DNA from: an uncultured Ferrimonas sp. | GTDB taxonomy: Bacteria; Pseudomonadota; Gammaproteobacteria; Enterobacterales; Shewanellaceae | DNA length: 64,000 nt | Assembly (NCBI RefSeq): GCF_947489035.1 | Contig: NZ_CANLCI010000002.1 | Coordinates: forward strand, 186,001-250,000 | Reading direction: 5' to 3' | Part shown: positions 1 through 8,801 of the stretch, piece after piece | Position numbering within the stretch: position 1 is the first letter of the stretch | Layout of the letters: every line of letters begins with the position of its first letter | Notes under the pieces: model-generated | The model's input: only the letters and a program-made list of their open reading frames with translations | What the model was told of the DNA's origin: nothing | The model's database searches: none | Translations under genes and position numbers: made by a program

Positions 1-173
1 CGCACAACCGATGGCATCCGGTGGCGCAGGTTGCTGTCTGGCAACGTTTCGGCTTGGCCACTGCGTACAGCCGCGACTAAAGAGTTGGTGGTGCCCAAGT
101 CGATACCAACCGCCAGCTTGTGCTGGTGCGGTGCCGCCATCTGACCGGGTTCGGCGATCTGCAATAATGCCAT
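1..173 (-). CDS. hscA: Fe-S cluster assembly chaperone HscA, N-terminal fragment
   Basis: HscA is the Hsp70-type ATPase that works with HscB to release Fe-S clusters from the scaffold IscU. Only the first 57 codons are inside the window; the gene runs off the left edge. The fragment reads [11 protein letters not shown] and then the Hsp70 phosphate-1 motif [12 protein letters not shown], which is diagnostic of the family. It starts 17 bp after the hscB stop and is the last visible member of the isc operon. HscA is chosen over DnaK because of its position behind hscB and the HscA-like N-terminal extension before the GIDLGTTNS motif. Confidence 0.95.
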   Translation of the reverse strand, partial: MALLQIAEPGQMAAPHQHKLAVGIDLGTTNSLVAAVRSGQAETLPDSNLRHRMPSVV

Positions 174-190
174 GCTGTGTTATCCGTTGC

Positions 191-706
191 TTACAGTTGC
201 CACTGCTCTTCGAGCTGTGACAACTCCTGTTCCAGTTTATCGACAAATTTTAATTTGCGAACGTGATCGGCGGCTTGCTGCCATTGACGGTTTGTCAGTT
301 GAGCGATCAGAGCGGCCATCATGGTTTGTTTTAAGGTGGCGAATTGTTGCTCTAATTCAACGGCCGCGGCAAACGGATCGGCTGCGTCAGCCAGCTCTTC
401 GAGGGCTTCACGCAGTTCCATTTGCTGCATCAGGAACATGGGATCTTTGATAGTGGTGGTTTCGCCACGCAGTTCAACGCCATGCAGACGTAACAGGTAT
501 TCGGCTCGACCTAGAGGGGATTTGAGAGTTTGAAACGCGTCGTTGATTTCGGCGGTTTTTTGCACCGCCATCAAGCGATCGCGATCGCTGCCAGCGGCAA
601 AGTTGTCAGGATGCACCGCGCGCTGCAACTCACGGTAGCGAGTGGCAAGCGCGGCAGTATCCAGTTCAAACCCTTGCGGTAGCGCAAACAGTTCGAAGTA
701 GTTCAT
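191..706 (-). CDS. hscB: Fe-S assembly J-domain co-chaperone HscB
   Basis: HscB is the J-protein that delivers IscU to HscA and stimulates its ATPase. The 171-aa product has an N-terminal J-domain with the HPD signature at residues 32-34. A C-terminal helical region (about 90-171) corresponds to the IscU-binding three-helix part of the family. Length matches E. coli HscB. It lies 9 bp after iscA and 17 bp before hscA in the isc operon, so it should share the iscR promoter. Confidence 0.97.
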   Translation of the reverse strand: MNYFELFALPQGFELDTAALATRYRELQRAVHPDNFAAGSDRDRLMAVQKTAEINDAFQTLKSPLGRAEYLLRLHGVELRGETTTIKDPMFLMQQMELREALEELADAADPFAAAVELEQQFATLKQTMMAALIAQLTNRQWQQAADHVRKLKFVDKLEQELSQLEEQWQL

Positions 707-715
707 TCGGCGTCC

Positions 716-1039
716 TTAAACGGTAAAGCTCTCGCCACAACCACATTCGCCTTGGGCGTTAGGGTTTTCAAACTTAAAGCCTTCGTTCAGGCCTTCCTTG
801 ACAAAATCCACTTGTAATCCGTCCAAGTAGACCATGCTTTTGGCATCAATAATGATATTAACGCCCAGCAGTTCAAAAATTTCGTCGCCAGGCTGAAGTT
901 CATCCACGAACTCCAAGACGTATGCCAAGCCAGAACAGCCGGAGGTTTTCAGCCCCAAACGCAACCCAAGGCCTTTGCCACGGTTGGTTAGGTAGCTTTG
1001 TACTCGTTCGGCTGCCGCTTCGGTCAAGGTAATGGCCAT
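716..1039 (-). CDS. iscA: Iron-sulfur assembly protein IscA (A-type carrier)
   Basis: A-type carrier that accepts clusters or iron and passes them to apo-targets. The 107-aa protein has the three invariant cysteines of the family, at C35 (SGCSG) and in the C-terminal CGCG motif (C99, C101). Size and spacing match E. coli IscA. It lies between iscU and hscB with short gaps (16 and 9 bp), as in other gammaproteobacterial isc operons. Confidence 0.97.
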   Translation of the reverse strand: MAITLTEAAAERVQSYLTNRGKGLGLRLGLKTSGCSGLAYVLEFVDELQPGDEIFELLGVNIIIDAKSMVYLDGLQVDFVKEGLNEGFKFENPNAQGECGCGESFTV

Positions 1040-1055
1040 TACTAACTACTCCGGA

Positions 1056-1439
1056 TTACTTCTGTTGCTTGCTCTGGTAGTCGGTGATCGCTGCTTTGAT
1101 GGCGTCTTCGGCCAAAATGGAGCAGTGGATCTTTACCGGTGGCAAAGCCAACTCTTCGGCGATGGCGGTGTTTTTAATGGCCGCGGCTTCGTCTAAAGTT
1201 TTGCCTTTAACCCACTCGGTAACCAGCGAGCTGGATGCAATGGCAGAGCCACAACCGTAAGTCTTAAACTTAGCGTCTTCGATAACGCCGTTATCGTCGA
1301 TCTTCAGTTGCAGTTTCATCACATCACCACAAGCGGGTGCGCCCACCATGCCGGTGGCCACGTTAGGATCGTTCTTATCAAACGAACCAACGTTACGTGG
1401 GTTTTCGTAGTGCTCGATTACTTTTTCGCTGTAAGCCAT
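1056..1439 (-). CDS. iscU: Fe-S cluster scaffold protein IscU
   Basis: Scaffold on which IscS-derived sulfur and iron are assembled into [2Fe-2S]. The 127-aa product keeps all three cluster-ligating cysteines at the E. coli positions (C37, C63, C106). It also has the LPPVK motif (99-103) recognised by HscA, directly before C106. The 75-bp gap to iscS is the largest inside the operon and could hold an RNA processing or small-RNA target site; I did not identify one. Confidence 0.98.
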   Translation of the reverse strand: MAYSEKVIEHYENPRNVGSFDKNDPNVATGMVGAPACGDVMKLQLKIDDNGVIEDAKFKTYGCGSAIASSSLVTEWVKGKTLDEAAAIKNTAIAEELALPPVKIHCSILAEDAIKAAITDYQSKQQK

Positions 1440-1514
1440 GTTGCTAGCTCCAATCTGTGCCCATTGCTCTGGGTCATTAAGCCGGCTCTTAGCGGCCGGC
1501 TTGCTAAATTCAGG

Positions 1515-2729
1515 TTAGTGAGCGGCCCATTCCACTTGGGACAGGTCAACGCCGTCTTTAAACATCTCCCACAGCGGCGACATTTCACGCAGCTTGTCGA
1601 TGGAGTTGTTGATGATGCCAATGGCATGATCGACTTCGGCTTCGGTGGTGAAACGACCCACAGAGAAACGAATTGAACTGTGTGCCAATTCATCGTTCAA
1701 GCCCAATGCACGCAGCACGTAGCTTGGTTCTAAGCTGGCAGAAGTACAGGCAGAACCCGACGATACCGCCAAGTCTTTCAATGCCATGATCAACGACTCG
1801 CCTTCAACAAAGTTGAAGCTGACGTTGAGGTTGCCCGCTACGCGCTGTTCGGCATCGCCATTCAAGTACACTTCGTCCATGTCCTTGATGCCGTTCCATA
1901 AGCGGTTACGCAGCGCTAACACACGTTCATGTTCAACGGCCATCTCTTCTTTCGCAACACGGGCGGCTTCACCCATGGCTGCAATTTGGTGGGTTGCCAA
2001 GGTACCAGAACGCATGCCACGTTCATGGCCGCCACCGTGCATCTGCGCTTCTAAGCGGATGCGTGGCTTACGACGTACGTACAGAGCACCGATGCCCTTA
2101 GGCCCGTACATCTTGTGACCAGAGATGGAGATCATGTCCACTTTCATGGTTTTTACGTCAATGGCCAGCTTACCCGCTGACTGAGCTGCATCCACGTGCA
2201 ACAAAATGCCTTTGCTGCGACACAGTTCGCCGATGGCGCCGATGTCGTGGATAACACCCACTTCGTTGTTCACGTGCATGATCGAAACCAGTACGGTGTC
2301 GTCGCGCATCGCGTCTTCAAAACGGGACAGTGGGATGATGCCGCTGGCATCAGGATCAAGGTATGTAACCTCAAAACCTTCACGCTCTAATTGGCGACAG
2401 GTATCCAAAACCGCTTTGTGCTCGGTCTTGGAGGTGATGATGTGCTTGCCCTTCTTGTTATAGAAGTGGGCTGCACCTTTGATGGCCAAGTTATTAGACT
2501 CGGTGGCACCGGAAGTAAATACGATCTCGCGTGGATCGGCATTCAACAGTTCCGCAACTTGGTTACGGGCAATGTCAACGGACTCTTCTGCCTGCCAACC
2601 AAAGCGGTGCGAACGGGAGGCCGGGTTACCGAAGTTACCGTCCAGGGTGAGGTGCTGCATCATTACGTCTGCAACGCGCGGATCTACCGGCGTAGTAGCA
2701 GAATAATCAAAATAGATGGGAAGTTTCAT
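1515..2729 (-). CDS. iscS: Cysteine desulfurase IscS
   Basis: PLP-dependent enzyme converting L-cysteine to alanine and an enzyme-bound persulfide. It supplies sulfur for Fe-S clusters and for tRNA thiolation. The 404-aa product has the PLP lysine in SGHKMYG (K206) and the persulfide-forming cysteine in the mobile loop SSGSACTS (C328). The N-terminus ([15 protein letters not shown]) is typical of IscS rather than SufS. It lies 56 bp after iscR and before iscU. Confidence 0.98.
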   Translation of the reverse strand: MKLPIYFDYSATTPVDPRVADVMMQHLTLDGNFGNPASRSHRFGWQAEESVDIARNQVAELLNADPREIVFTSGATESNNLAIKGAAHFYNKKGKHIITSKTEHKAVLDTCRQLEREGFEVTYLDPDASGIIPLSRFEDAMRDDTVLVSIMHVNNEVGVIHDIGAIGELCRSKGILLHVDAAQSAGKLAIDVKTMKVDMISISGHKMYGPKGIGALYVRRKPRIRLEAQMHGGGHERGMRSGTLATHQIAAMGEAARVAKEEMAVEHERVLALRNRLWNGIKDMDEVYLNGDAEQRVAGNLNVSFNFVEGESLIMALKDLAVSSGSACTSASLEPSYVLRALGLNDELAHSSIRFSVGRFTTEAEVDHAIGIINNSIDKLREMSPLWEMFKDGVDLSQVEWAAH

Positions 2730-2785
2730 ACCTTCTCCGGTGCTGAGCCAGTCACTATGGTACTGGCGAGATACAACTGTCGGAA

Positions 2786-3247
2786 CTAGGCGCGAGCCTG
2801 ATCCCGTACCTGTGCCTTTTCTTGGCGCAGGCTTACGACTTTTACTTGCCGGTCTTCCATCAGATCAGCCAGGCTGATGCCATCAAGAAAACTGGCGATG
2901 CGATCACTTAGGTCGCCCCACAACGAGTGGGTTAAGCAACGGGCGCCGCCTTGGCAGTTGCTTTGACCGTGGCAGCGGGTTGCGTCTACGGACTCATCGA
3001 CCGCGTGCACCACCATGGCTACCGAAATATCCGCGGCGGCTTTACCCAATAGGTAACCACCACCAGGGCCACGAACGCTGGAAACCAAACCTTGTTTACG
3101 CAGTTTGGCGAACAGCTGTTCTAGATAAGACAGGGAGATCCCCTGACGTTCTGAGATCTCTGCCAACGGCACCGGCCCATCCGGCGTGTGCAAAGCCACG
3201 TCAAGGATGGCGGTTACCGCATAGCGGCCTTTCGATGTAAGTCGCAT
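2786..3247 (-). CDS. iscR: Rrf2-family [2Fe-2S] regulator IscR
   Basis: IscR senses Fe-S status through a [2Fe-2S] cluster and represses the isc operon when clustered. The 153-aa protein has an N-terminal winged helix ([11 protein letters not shown]) and the cluster ligands C92, C98 and C104, plus H107. It is the first gene of the isc operon. An exact type-1 IscR operator lies 38-62 bp upstream of its start, which supports autoregulation. Confidence 0.98.
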   Translation of the reverse strand: MRLTSKGRYAVTAILDVALHTPDGPVPLAEISERQGISLSYLEQLFAKLRKQGLVSSVRGPGGGYLLGKAAADISVAMVVHAVDESVDATRCHGQSNCQGGARCLTHSLWGDLSDRIASFLDGISLADLMEDRQVKVVSLRQEKAQVRDQARA

Positions 3248-3284
3248 TGCCAGTTTCCTTCCGAAATTCTGGGGTCTAGTCTAC

Positions 3285-3334
3285 ATACCTGACTAATTTA
3301 GTCAAGTATTTAACCCTTCAGTTTAGTCAACTAT
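3285..3334 (-). promoter_or_regulatory. isc promoter with type-1 IscR operator and an adjoining half-like site
   Basis: Positions 3285-3309 fit the type-1 IscR consensus at every position: left part ATACCTGACT, centre AATTT, right part AGTCAAGTAT. On the minus strand the site contains TTGACT (3305-3300), which can serve as the -35 of the iscR promoter. The next 25 bp (3310-3334) end in TTTAGTCAACTAT, matching only the right half of the consensus. The consensus is recalled from E. coli work; binding is inferred. Confidence 0.85.
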
Positions 3335-3513
3335 TATTGCCACTAATAGCGCAGTAACTGAACTGAATACCCCAGTGCAGGACAGCGGTATTTAACCCCA
3401 AGCAGCACTCAGGATCAAACGACTTTCGACCAAGGCTCTAGCAACATCACACTGTGGCCAAATGCGTGCGTAAATTAGGCCATTGCTGGGTGATAACGCT
3501 GCATTTTTCAACA

Positions 3514-4260
3514 TCAATCATTGCGGCGATTATTACTATCTATGCGGTCGATTGAGGTCAGAATGCCGCGAAGAATATTCAACTCGATCTGCTCTGGCCG
3601 CGCTCGATTATAAAGGCGCCGCAATTTGGTCATGATTTGCCCCGGATGCGCCTTAATAATGAAGCCGGTTTTCAGCAACACCTGCTCCAGATGCTGGTAG
3701 AAGCCTTCCATCTGAGCGGAATCCGGGTACTGCTGTGGCTCTTCCTCTGTCGCTGCATTGGCCGCTTCGGCGAGTTCCAGCTGCGCCATCCGCGTTTCAT
3801 AACTCAACAGCTGCACGGCTTGTGCCAAGTTCAGCGAGCTGTACTCTGGATTCGCAGGAATGCACACATGGTAATGACACATCTGCAGCTCTTCGTTATT
3901 AAGGCCGTGATTTTCTCGGCCAAACACCAGAGCAACAGGCCCCTGCTCCGATTCAGTCGCCAACTTGCGCCCCGCTTGACGGGCATCAAACATCGGCCAG
4001 CTGTGGGTTCGGCTTCGGGCACTGGTGCCGATCACCAAAGCACAATCGGCAATGGCCGACGCCAAATCATCGGTGACAACCAGATCGCGCAATACGTCAC
4101 TGGCACCGGCGGCTAACGCTATCGACTTACCGTCCACTTCGGTGCGCGGTGCGGCTAAGTAGAGATTAGACAGCCCCATGGTTTTCATGGCTCTGGCGGC
4201 AGAACCGATGTTACCTGGGTGGGAAGTACCGACTAATACGATGCGGATGTTATCGAGCAT
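3514..4260 (-). CDS. trmJ: tRNA (cytidine/uridine-32-2'-O)-methyltransferase TrmJ
   Basis: SPOUT-fold SAM-dependent enzyme that 2'-O-methylates nucleotide 32 of several tRNAs. The 248-aa product starts with [19 protein letters not shown], the family signature, and has the knotted SAM-site motif SLNLAQAVQ near residue 140. Length agrees with E. coli TrmJ. The trmJ-iscR order with a divergent suhB is conserved in enterics. The 266-bp gap to iscR holds the isc promoter; nothing else was recognised there. Confidence 0.95.
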   Translation of the reverse strand: MLDNIRIVLVGTSHPGNIGSAARAMKTMGLSNLYLAAPRTEVDGKSIALAAGASDVLRDLVVTDDLASAIADCALVIGTSARSRTHSWPMFDARQAGRKLATESEQGPVALVFGRENHGLNNEELQMCHYHVCIPANPEYSSLNLAQAVQLLSYETRMAQLELAEAANAATEEEPQQYPDSAQMEGFYQHLEQVLLKTGFIIKAHPGQIMTKLRRLYNRARPEQIELNILRGILTSIDRIDSNNRRND

Positions 4261-4435
4261 GGCGAATAAACTCTCAGTAAAAACAGGCTGCGGATATTAT
4301 CACAGAGCGCGACTATCATTTAGCTTGCTGAATTTGGGGTTGCTGCCCTTGCCAAGCGGCAATATTTTGGTAGACTTGCGCGCCTTATCCGGGGAGCCCC
4401 CCGGCCGCGTTCTTTTACATCCTTGGGGTATCGAT

Positions 4436-5239
4436 ATGCATCCGATGCTGAACATCGCCATTCGCGCTGCGCGTAATGCAGGTAACGTGATCACACGTGC
4501 CTATGAAGATTTTGACAAAGTTGAAGCTGAGCAAAAAGGCTTAAACGATTTTGTAACTAACGTAGACCGTGACGCCGAGCGCGCCATCATCGCTGCGATC
4601 CGTAAAGCGTACCCAGAACACACCATCATTGGTGAAGAATCTGGTACTGACGTTGGCACTGACAACGACTTTCAGTGGATCATTGACCCTCTGGATGGCA
4701 CCACCAACTTCCTGAAGCGCATTCCACACTTCTCTGTTTCCGTTGCCTTGCAAGTAAAAGGTCGCGTTGAAGTGGGCGTAGTATACGATCCAATCAACAA
4801 CGAACTGTTCAGCGCTTGTCGCGGCCAAGGCGCACAGCTGAACAGCCAGCGCATTCGTGTTGCTTCTCATCGTGACATCAAAGGCACCCTGCTGGGTACC
4901 GGTTTCCCATTCAAGGCCCGTCAGCACGCTGACACCTACATGACCATCTTTGCTGATCTGTTTGCCGATGTTGCCGACATGCGTCGTGCTGGTTCTGCGG
5001 CACTGGATCTGGCTTACGTTGCATGTGGTCGTTTGGACGGTTTCTTCGAGATCGGCCTGAAGCCATGGGATTTCGCGGCAGGTGAACTGCTGGTTCGCGA
5101 AGCGGGCGGTATCGTTACTGACTTCGCTGGTGGTCACAACCACGGCACTTCCGGCAACATCGTTGCCGGTTGCCCGAAGGTAACTGCTGGTCTGGTAAAC
5201 AAAATGCGTCCTAACCTAAGCGAAGCGTTACAACGCTAA
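4436..5239 (+). CDS. suhB: Inositol-1-monophosphatase family protein SuhB
   Basis: Mg-dependent inositol monophosphatase-family protein; in E. coli SuhB also acts in the rRNA antitermination complex. The ATG at 4436 gives 267 aa, the E. coli length, starting MHPMLNIAIRAARNAG. The frame stays open further upstream but that extension is leader sequence. Metal-site motifs are visible: GEESG (E67) and DPLDGTTNF (D84, D87). It is divergent from trmJ. Its 5' leader has a GC hairpin, CCGGGG/CCCCGG at 4389-4404, about 30 nt before the start. Confidence 0.95.
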   Translation: MHPMLNIAIRAARNAGNVITRAYEDFDKVEAEQKGLNDFVTNVDRDAERAIIAAIRKAYPEHTIIGEESGTDVGTDNDFQWIIDPLDGTTNFLKRIPHFSVSVALQVKGRVEVGVVYDPINNELFSACRGQGAQLNSQRIRVASHRDIKGTLLGTGFPFKARQHADTYMTIFADLFADVADMRRAGSAALDLAYVACGRLDGFFEIGLKPWDFAAGELLVREAGGIVTDFAGGHNHGTSGNIVAGCPKVTAGLVNKMRPNLSEALQR

Positions 5240-5277
5240 GCAAGATGGATCGCTGAGCTCGACTCAGACAGAACGCC

Positions 5278-5312
5278 AAAGGGCCGCTTACCGTGTAAGC
5301 GGCCCTTTTTGT
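5278..5312 (+). terminator. Intrinsic terminator after suhB
   Basis: Long GC-rich hairpin AAAGGGCCGCTTAC, short loop CGT, then GTAAGCGGCCC followed by TTTTT, 40 bp after the suhB stop. Strong stem and T-run on the plus strand. Confidence 0.93.
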
Positions 5313-5508
5313 TGGTTCGAATTCGGCAGATGTAAGCAAATATATGTAAAATATATGAATGAAAATTCCAAGCATTTGTCCCGCCTCAGAATCTTATTTC
5401 CTGCCAAATAACGTGCCACTGTGCGGTTACACTCGGTTACATTCCCCCACAACAAACGAAGCGATAACGCCAACAATTAGGATGCTTTATTCAATGGAGG
5501 AACATCCT

Positions 5509-5868
5509 ATGAAAGCGCTATTGTTAACTGGAGTTATGGTGTTGGGTTGCAGCGCAGCCGCCTATGGGGACAATCGTCAATTTGTGGCTGCCGATGATCG
5601 CATGGAAACGCAGGTGTGCATTGATGCTGCCACCAAAAGCATGCGCAGCTTTTCGCAGAAGCTGCATAACAACCGGCTGAATTACCGGATTATCGGTAAA
5701 CAGCTGTTGTGTAACGATGAGGCGGTAGCCACCTTTGCCGCTCGCTATAATCCCGATCAACGGGTATCAAGCCGGATCGCACGCTACAGCCCCGAAGCGG
5801 TGAAAACTCAGGTAAAGATCACCGAACTGGCGAGCCTGTCTGGGCCACTGGTGATATTCGCTAACTAA
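5509..5868 (+). CDS. DUF3718-family secreted protein
   Basis: A 119-aa protein with a cleavable signal peptide (MKALLLTGVMVLGCSAAAYG) and two cysteines in the mature part (VCIDAAT and LLCNDEAV), probably forming a disulfide in the periplasm. The sequence FVAADDRMETQVCIDAATKS resembles the DUF3718 family common in Shewanella and relatives; its function is unknown. The ATG at 5509 is chosen because TGGAGG lies about 9 bp upstream and the signal peptide begins there; the frame is open earlier but lacks such a signal. The 269 bp before it hold the suhB terminator and AT-rich promoter-like sequence. Confidence 0.8.
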   Translation: MKALLLTGVMVLGCSAAAYGDNRQFVAADDRMETQVCIDAATKSMRSFSQKLHNNRLNYRIIGKQLLCNDEAVATFAARYNPDQRVSSRIARYSPEAVKTQVKITELASLSGPLVIFAN

Positions 5869-5892
5869 CCGGCCTTTTGCACTGCCACTTTG

Positions 5893-5938
5893 CGCTCAAA
5901 CGTCTGCCTTGCTTCTGGCCAACATTTGAGCGTTTTTA
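5893..5938 (+). terminator. Probable terminator after the DUF3718 gene
   Basis: Inverted repeat CGCTCAAA (5893-5900) and TTTGAGCG (5925-5932), directly followed by TTTTTA. The 24-nt loop is long for an intrinsic terminator, so confidence is moderate. Confidence 0.6.
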
Positions 5939-5981
5939 TTGGGCCTGCAATGCCAACCTGACTTGCCTCTCTACTGAGCAG

Positions 5982-6161
5982 TCAGGTTTTATCGTGCCCG
6001 CCCCAACGGCCAAGGCGAAGCAGCGCGAACAGAAGCAACACCGCCAATACCACCGCCGGCATCAACAGCACGCTGATCATCAAGACCCAAACATAGGGCA
6101 AGTGCCGTGGATGCAACCAGCGCTGGCGCCGTTCACCATCGGGATCGTGAAAGCGATTCAT
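5982..6161 (-). CDS. Small single-pass membrane protein, 59 aa
   Basis: An unrecognised short gene. The product begins MNRFHDPDGERRQRWLHPRH and has one long hydrophobic helix (about residues 22-50, YVWVLMISVLLMPAVVLAVLL). It ends in a short basic tail RLGRWGGHDKT. An AGGAGG ribosome-binding site lies 4-5 bp before the ATG, which is the main evidence that it is translated. The charged N-terminus suggests N-in/C-out or a small regulator-type membrane peptide, but no function can be assigned. It lies between the convergent DUF3718 terminator and divergent psiE. Confidence 0.65.
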   Translation of the reverse strand: MNRFHDPDGERRQRWLHPRHLPYVWVLMISVLLMPAVVLAVLLLFALLRLGRWGGHDKT

Positions 6162-6340
6162 CTGCCCTCCTAGTTAACCCTTGCCAATCAACAAGTCACC
6201 AGCAAATTTGCTTGATAACTCACTGAGTTAGAAAACTTTGTGCTATAGCTCACATCTCGTTGCCAGTAATGTTGGTGGCCACTCAATGGCATCATTACAC
6301 TCTGGCCGCATCAGACTCTTGTCAAAACAGGAAGATTGGA

Positions 6341-6751
6341 ATGCGAACGTTATATCGCGGCTATGGCTTAAAGTTTATCAAATACGCAGAGATCGGCATC
6401 TTGATGTTGATCGCCGTGGCCACTTTATTCGCCATTGGCGAAGAGGTAAAAACCGTTTGGCATCGTGGCCACGTGGAATTGGCGGATCTGTTGTTGCTGT
6501 TTATCTACTTGGAAGTGTTAGCGATGGTGGCAAATTACGCCGAGATAGGGAAACTGCCAATACGCATGCCGGTCTACATCGCCATTGTGGCGTTGGCACG
6601 GTATCTGATTTTAGATATGAAGGCGATGGATGACTGGCGCATCCTCACCGTGGCGGGCGCAGCGTTGGTTCTGGCCCTGACCGTTCAAGTGATCCGTTAT
6701 GGCCAAATTAAATGGCCCTACCCCGAGAACGGTCAGTCGCAATCAGATTAG
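6341..6751 (+). CDS. psiE: Phosphate-starvation-inducible membrane protein PsiE
   Basis: A 136-aa integral membrane protein, the same length as E. coli PsiE, with about four membrane segments (residues about 15-35, 50-70, 77-95, 105-125). Family-typical text is EIGILMLIAVATLFAIGEEV and LADLLLLFIYLEVLAMV. The ATG at 6341 is used because upstream in-frame codons do not resemble the family. The molecular role of PsiE is not known; in E. coli it belongs to the phosphate-starvation and CRP regulons. I saw no convincing Pho box upstream here. Its stop overlaps the stop of the convergent YecH-like gene. Confidence 0.88.
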   Translation: MRTLYRGYGLKFIKYAEIGILMLIAVATLFAIGEEVKTVWHRGHVELADLLLLFIYLEVLAMVANYAEIGKLPIRMPVYIAIVALARYLILDMKAMDDWRILTVAGAALVLALTVQVIRYGQIKWPYPENGQSQSD

Positions 6752-6987
6752 TGACCGCACATGTTGCCGCGGTTTAAAACGTAACCTTCGCCGTCGGCAA
6801 CCACTTTTTGCATTTTAACGAAGAAGGTCAGGATCTGTTCGATGTTCTGATCTTCTAAACGACAAGTGTGAAAACGAACCTCAGCGCCAAAAGCGTTGTT
6901 GGCCAGTTCGGTCAACTGCGCCAAGTTTTGTGGCTGTGCTTGCTCGCCGATCAGGTTAAGTAGTTCGTGGGCGTGAACGCTAGACAT
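6748..6987 (-). CDS. YecH-family putative metal-binding protein
   Basis: A 79-aa protein, MSSVHAHELLNLI to the C-terminal NRGNMCGH. Histidines in HAHE near the N-terminus, the central FHTC and the C-terminal CGH match the small YecH-type family thought to bind metal. The ATG at 6987 is chosen over longer frames because this is the family length and a purine-rich GATGGAG lies just upstream. Function is not established. Confidence 0.8.
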   Translation of the reverse strand: MSSVHAHELLNLIGEQAQPQNLAQLTELANNAFGAEVRFHTCRLEDQNIEQILTFFVKMQKVVADGEGYVLNRGNMCGH

Positions 6988-7112
6988 GGAAACTCCATCG
7001 AAAATAGTTAAAGTTGCATCACAATAGCACCTTAAATCACCACACAAACCTGTACCGTCACTGATCTGTGAATCAGGCCACAGTTCCCTTTCTCCAATAA
7101 GCGCGAGGCCCA

Positions 7113-8801
7113 ATGCTGGCAGAAACCATTCAACTGACCATTGGCTTAACCCAACAGATGAGCCTCTATCTGGTGATGGCTTATCTGTTAACCAAAACCC
7201 CAGTTTTACGGCCAATGGTGGATCTGGCCGTAGGCTTGCCGCACAAATTCGTGCTGTACATCACCTTCTCGATGCTGTGCATCATGGGCACTTATTTTGG
7301 CGAACAAACCCACGATGCCATCGCCAATACTCGGGCGATGGGGGCGGTATTATCGGGCTTGCTTGGTGGCCCAGTGATTGGTTTCTTGGTGGGCTTAACC
7401 GGCGGCCTGCATCGCTACAGCTTGGGGGGTTTTACCGACACTGCCTGTGCCATATCCACCACCATGGAAGGGCTCTTTGCGGGGTTAATGCACCTGAAAT
7501 TACTGCGCAGCAAACAACTAAATCAGCTGTTTAACCCTTTTCGAGTGTTTGCCATCGCCTTAGGCGCTGAAATTTTACAGATGCTCACCATTTTGGTGGT
7601 GGCTAAACCTTTTGACGACGCACTGCAATTGGTGCAAACCATTGCCATTCCCATGCTACTGGTTAACTCGCTGGGCGCGGCGCTGTTTATGAGCATGATC
7701 CGCGATCAACGCACCATGGCAGAAAAGCTGTCGTCGGTGTATTCCGCCAAGGCGTTAAAAATTGCCGAGCGCACCGTAGGTCACCTCAACCAAGGCTTCA
7801 ATCCCACCACGGCATCCGCGGTGGCCAACATCATCTTTGAAGAAACCGGCGTAAGCGCGGTGGCGATCACCGATTGCGATAAGTTGCTGGCCTTTATTGG
7901 TGCTGGCGCCGATCACCATAAGGTGGATACCCCCATCGCCTCGGCGCTGACCAAGCAAGCCATCAGCAGCAACAAGGTGGTGTTTGCCGATGGCATTGAA
8001 CAGCACTACAGCTGCTCCATCAGTGCCCAGTGCCCTCTGGGTTCCTGTTTAATTGTGCCGCTGCGGGGCGAAAATGAAGTGATCGGCACAGTCAAACTCT
8101 ACGAGAAGAAGTCCCGCTTCTTTTTGCACCTAAACCAAACCTTGGGCGAAGGCATTGCGCGGGTACTGGCCAATCAAATCCTGCACGGTCGATTTTTAGA
8201 TCAGCATAATTTGCTGGTGCAGGGCGAACTGAAGCTGCTGCAAGCGCAGATCAATCCACACTTTTTATTTAATGCGCTCAACACCCTAAATGCGGTGATC
8301 CGCCTCGATCCAGACAAAGCCCGTTCACTCACCCAACACCTTGCCGCATTCTTGCGTGCCAACTTAAAGCGTGGCGCCGAAGTGATCACCGTGGCCGAAG
8401 AGCTGGAACATGTGCGCTCGTACCTGACCATTGAAAAAGCCCGCTTTGGCGAGGCGCTGTGCGTTGAGTGGGATATTTCCAAAGCGCTGTTGCAACAAAA
8501 AATCCCCACCTTTACGCTACAGCCATTGGTGGAAAATGCGGTTAAACACGGCACCTCAACCTTGCTCGAACCCGGTAAGATCACCATTGTGGCTGAACAA
8601 GTTGGCGAGCAGTTGCGCTTAATTGTGCGCGATAACGCCGGTGCTTACCAACCGCCATCACACTCTGATGGGCTAGGCATGGGCATCGTGGATAAACGCA
8701 TTAAGGCCGTCTATGGCCAGCACTACGGCATTACGGTTGAATGCCAACCGGAACAGTACACCAACATCATTGTCTCTTTACCTGTGAGCAGTACCCTATG
8801 A
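7113..8801 (+). CDS. btsS: LytS-type sensor kinase BtsS (pyruvate sensor)
   Basis: A 562-aa kinase matching E. coli BtsS (YehU) in length and layout: a 5TMR-LYT membrane region (about 1-205), a GAF-like segment (about 215-355), His_kinase with INPHFLFNALNTLN (H383), and an HATPase domain with ENAVKHG. BtsS senses extracellular pyruvate and phosphorylates BtsR. The cytoplasmic part has several cysteines (HYSCSISAQCPLGSC). It overlaps btsR by ATGA. The upstream sequence has a possible CRP site, TGTGA-N6-CCACA at 7067-7082. YpdA is the alternative; the BtsR-type operator downstream favours BtsS. Confidence 0.88.
   Translation: MLAETIQLTIGLTQQMSLYLVMAYLLTKTPVLRPMVDLAVGLPHKFVLYITFSMLCIMGTYFGEQTHDAIANTRAMGAVLSGLLGGPVIGFLVGLTGGLHRYSLGGFTDTACAISTTMEGLFAGLMHLKLLRSKQLNQLFNPFRVFAIALGAEILQMLTILVVAKPFDDALQLVQTIAIPMLLVNSLGAALFMSMIRDQRTMAEKLSSVYSAKALKIAERTVGHLNQGFNPTTASAVANIIFEETGVSAVAITDCDKLLAFIGAGADHHKVDTPIASALTKQAISSNKVVFADGIEQHYSCSISAQCPLGSCLIVPLRGENEVIGTVKLYEKKSRFFLHLNQTLGEGIARVLANQILHGRFLDQHNLLVQGELKLLQAQINPHFLFNALNTLNAVIRLDPDKARSLTQHLAAFLRANLKRGAEVITVAEELEHVRSYLTIEKARFGEALCVEWDISKALLQQKIPTFTLQPLVENAVKHGTSTLLEPGKITIVAEQVGEQLRLIVRDNAGAYQPPSHSDGLGMGIVDKRIKAVYGQHYGITVECQPEQYTNIIVSLPVSSTL

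Noticed and set aside
4389-4404. Attenuator in the suhB leader
   Set aside because: The CCGGGG/CCCCGG hairpin is real, but the T-rich stretch is not adjacent, so it is not a standard intrinsic terminator.
4178-4435. N-terminal extension of suhB
   Set aside because: It would overlap trmJ and its promoter region and adds residues unlike the family; ATG 4436 gives the exact family length.
5311-5325. tRNA-like GGTTCGAATTC string
   Set aside because: No acceptor stem, anticodon arm or D-arm around it; it directly follows the suhB terminator.
7067-7082. CRP site before btsS as a separate feature
   Set aside because: TGTGA-N6-CCACA has one mismatch and no supporting context; kept only as a remark in the btsS entry.
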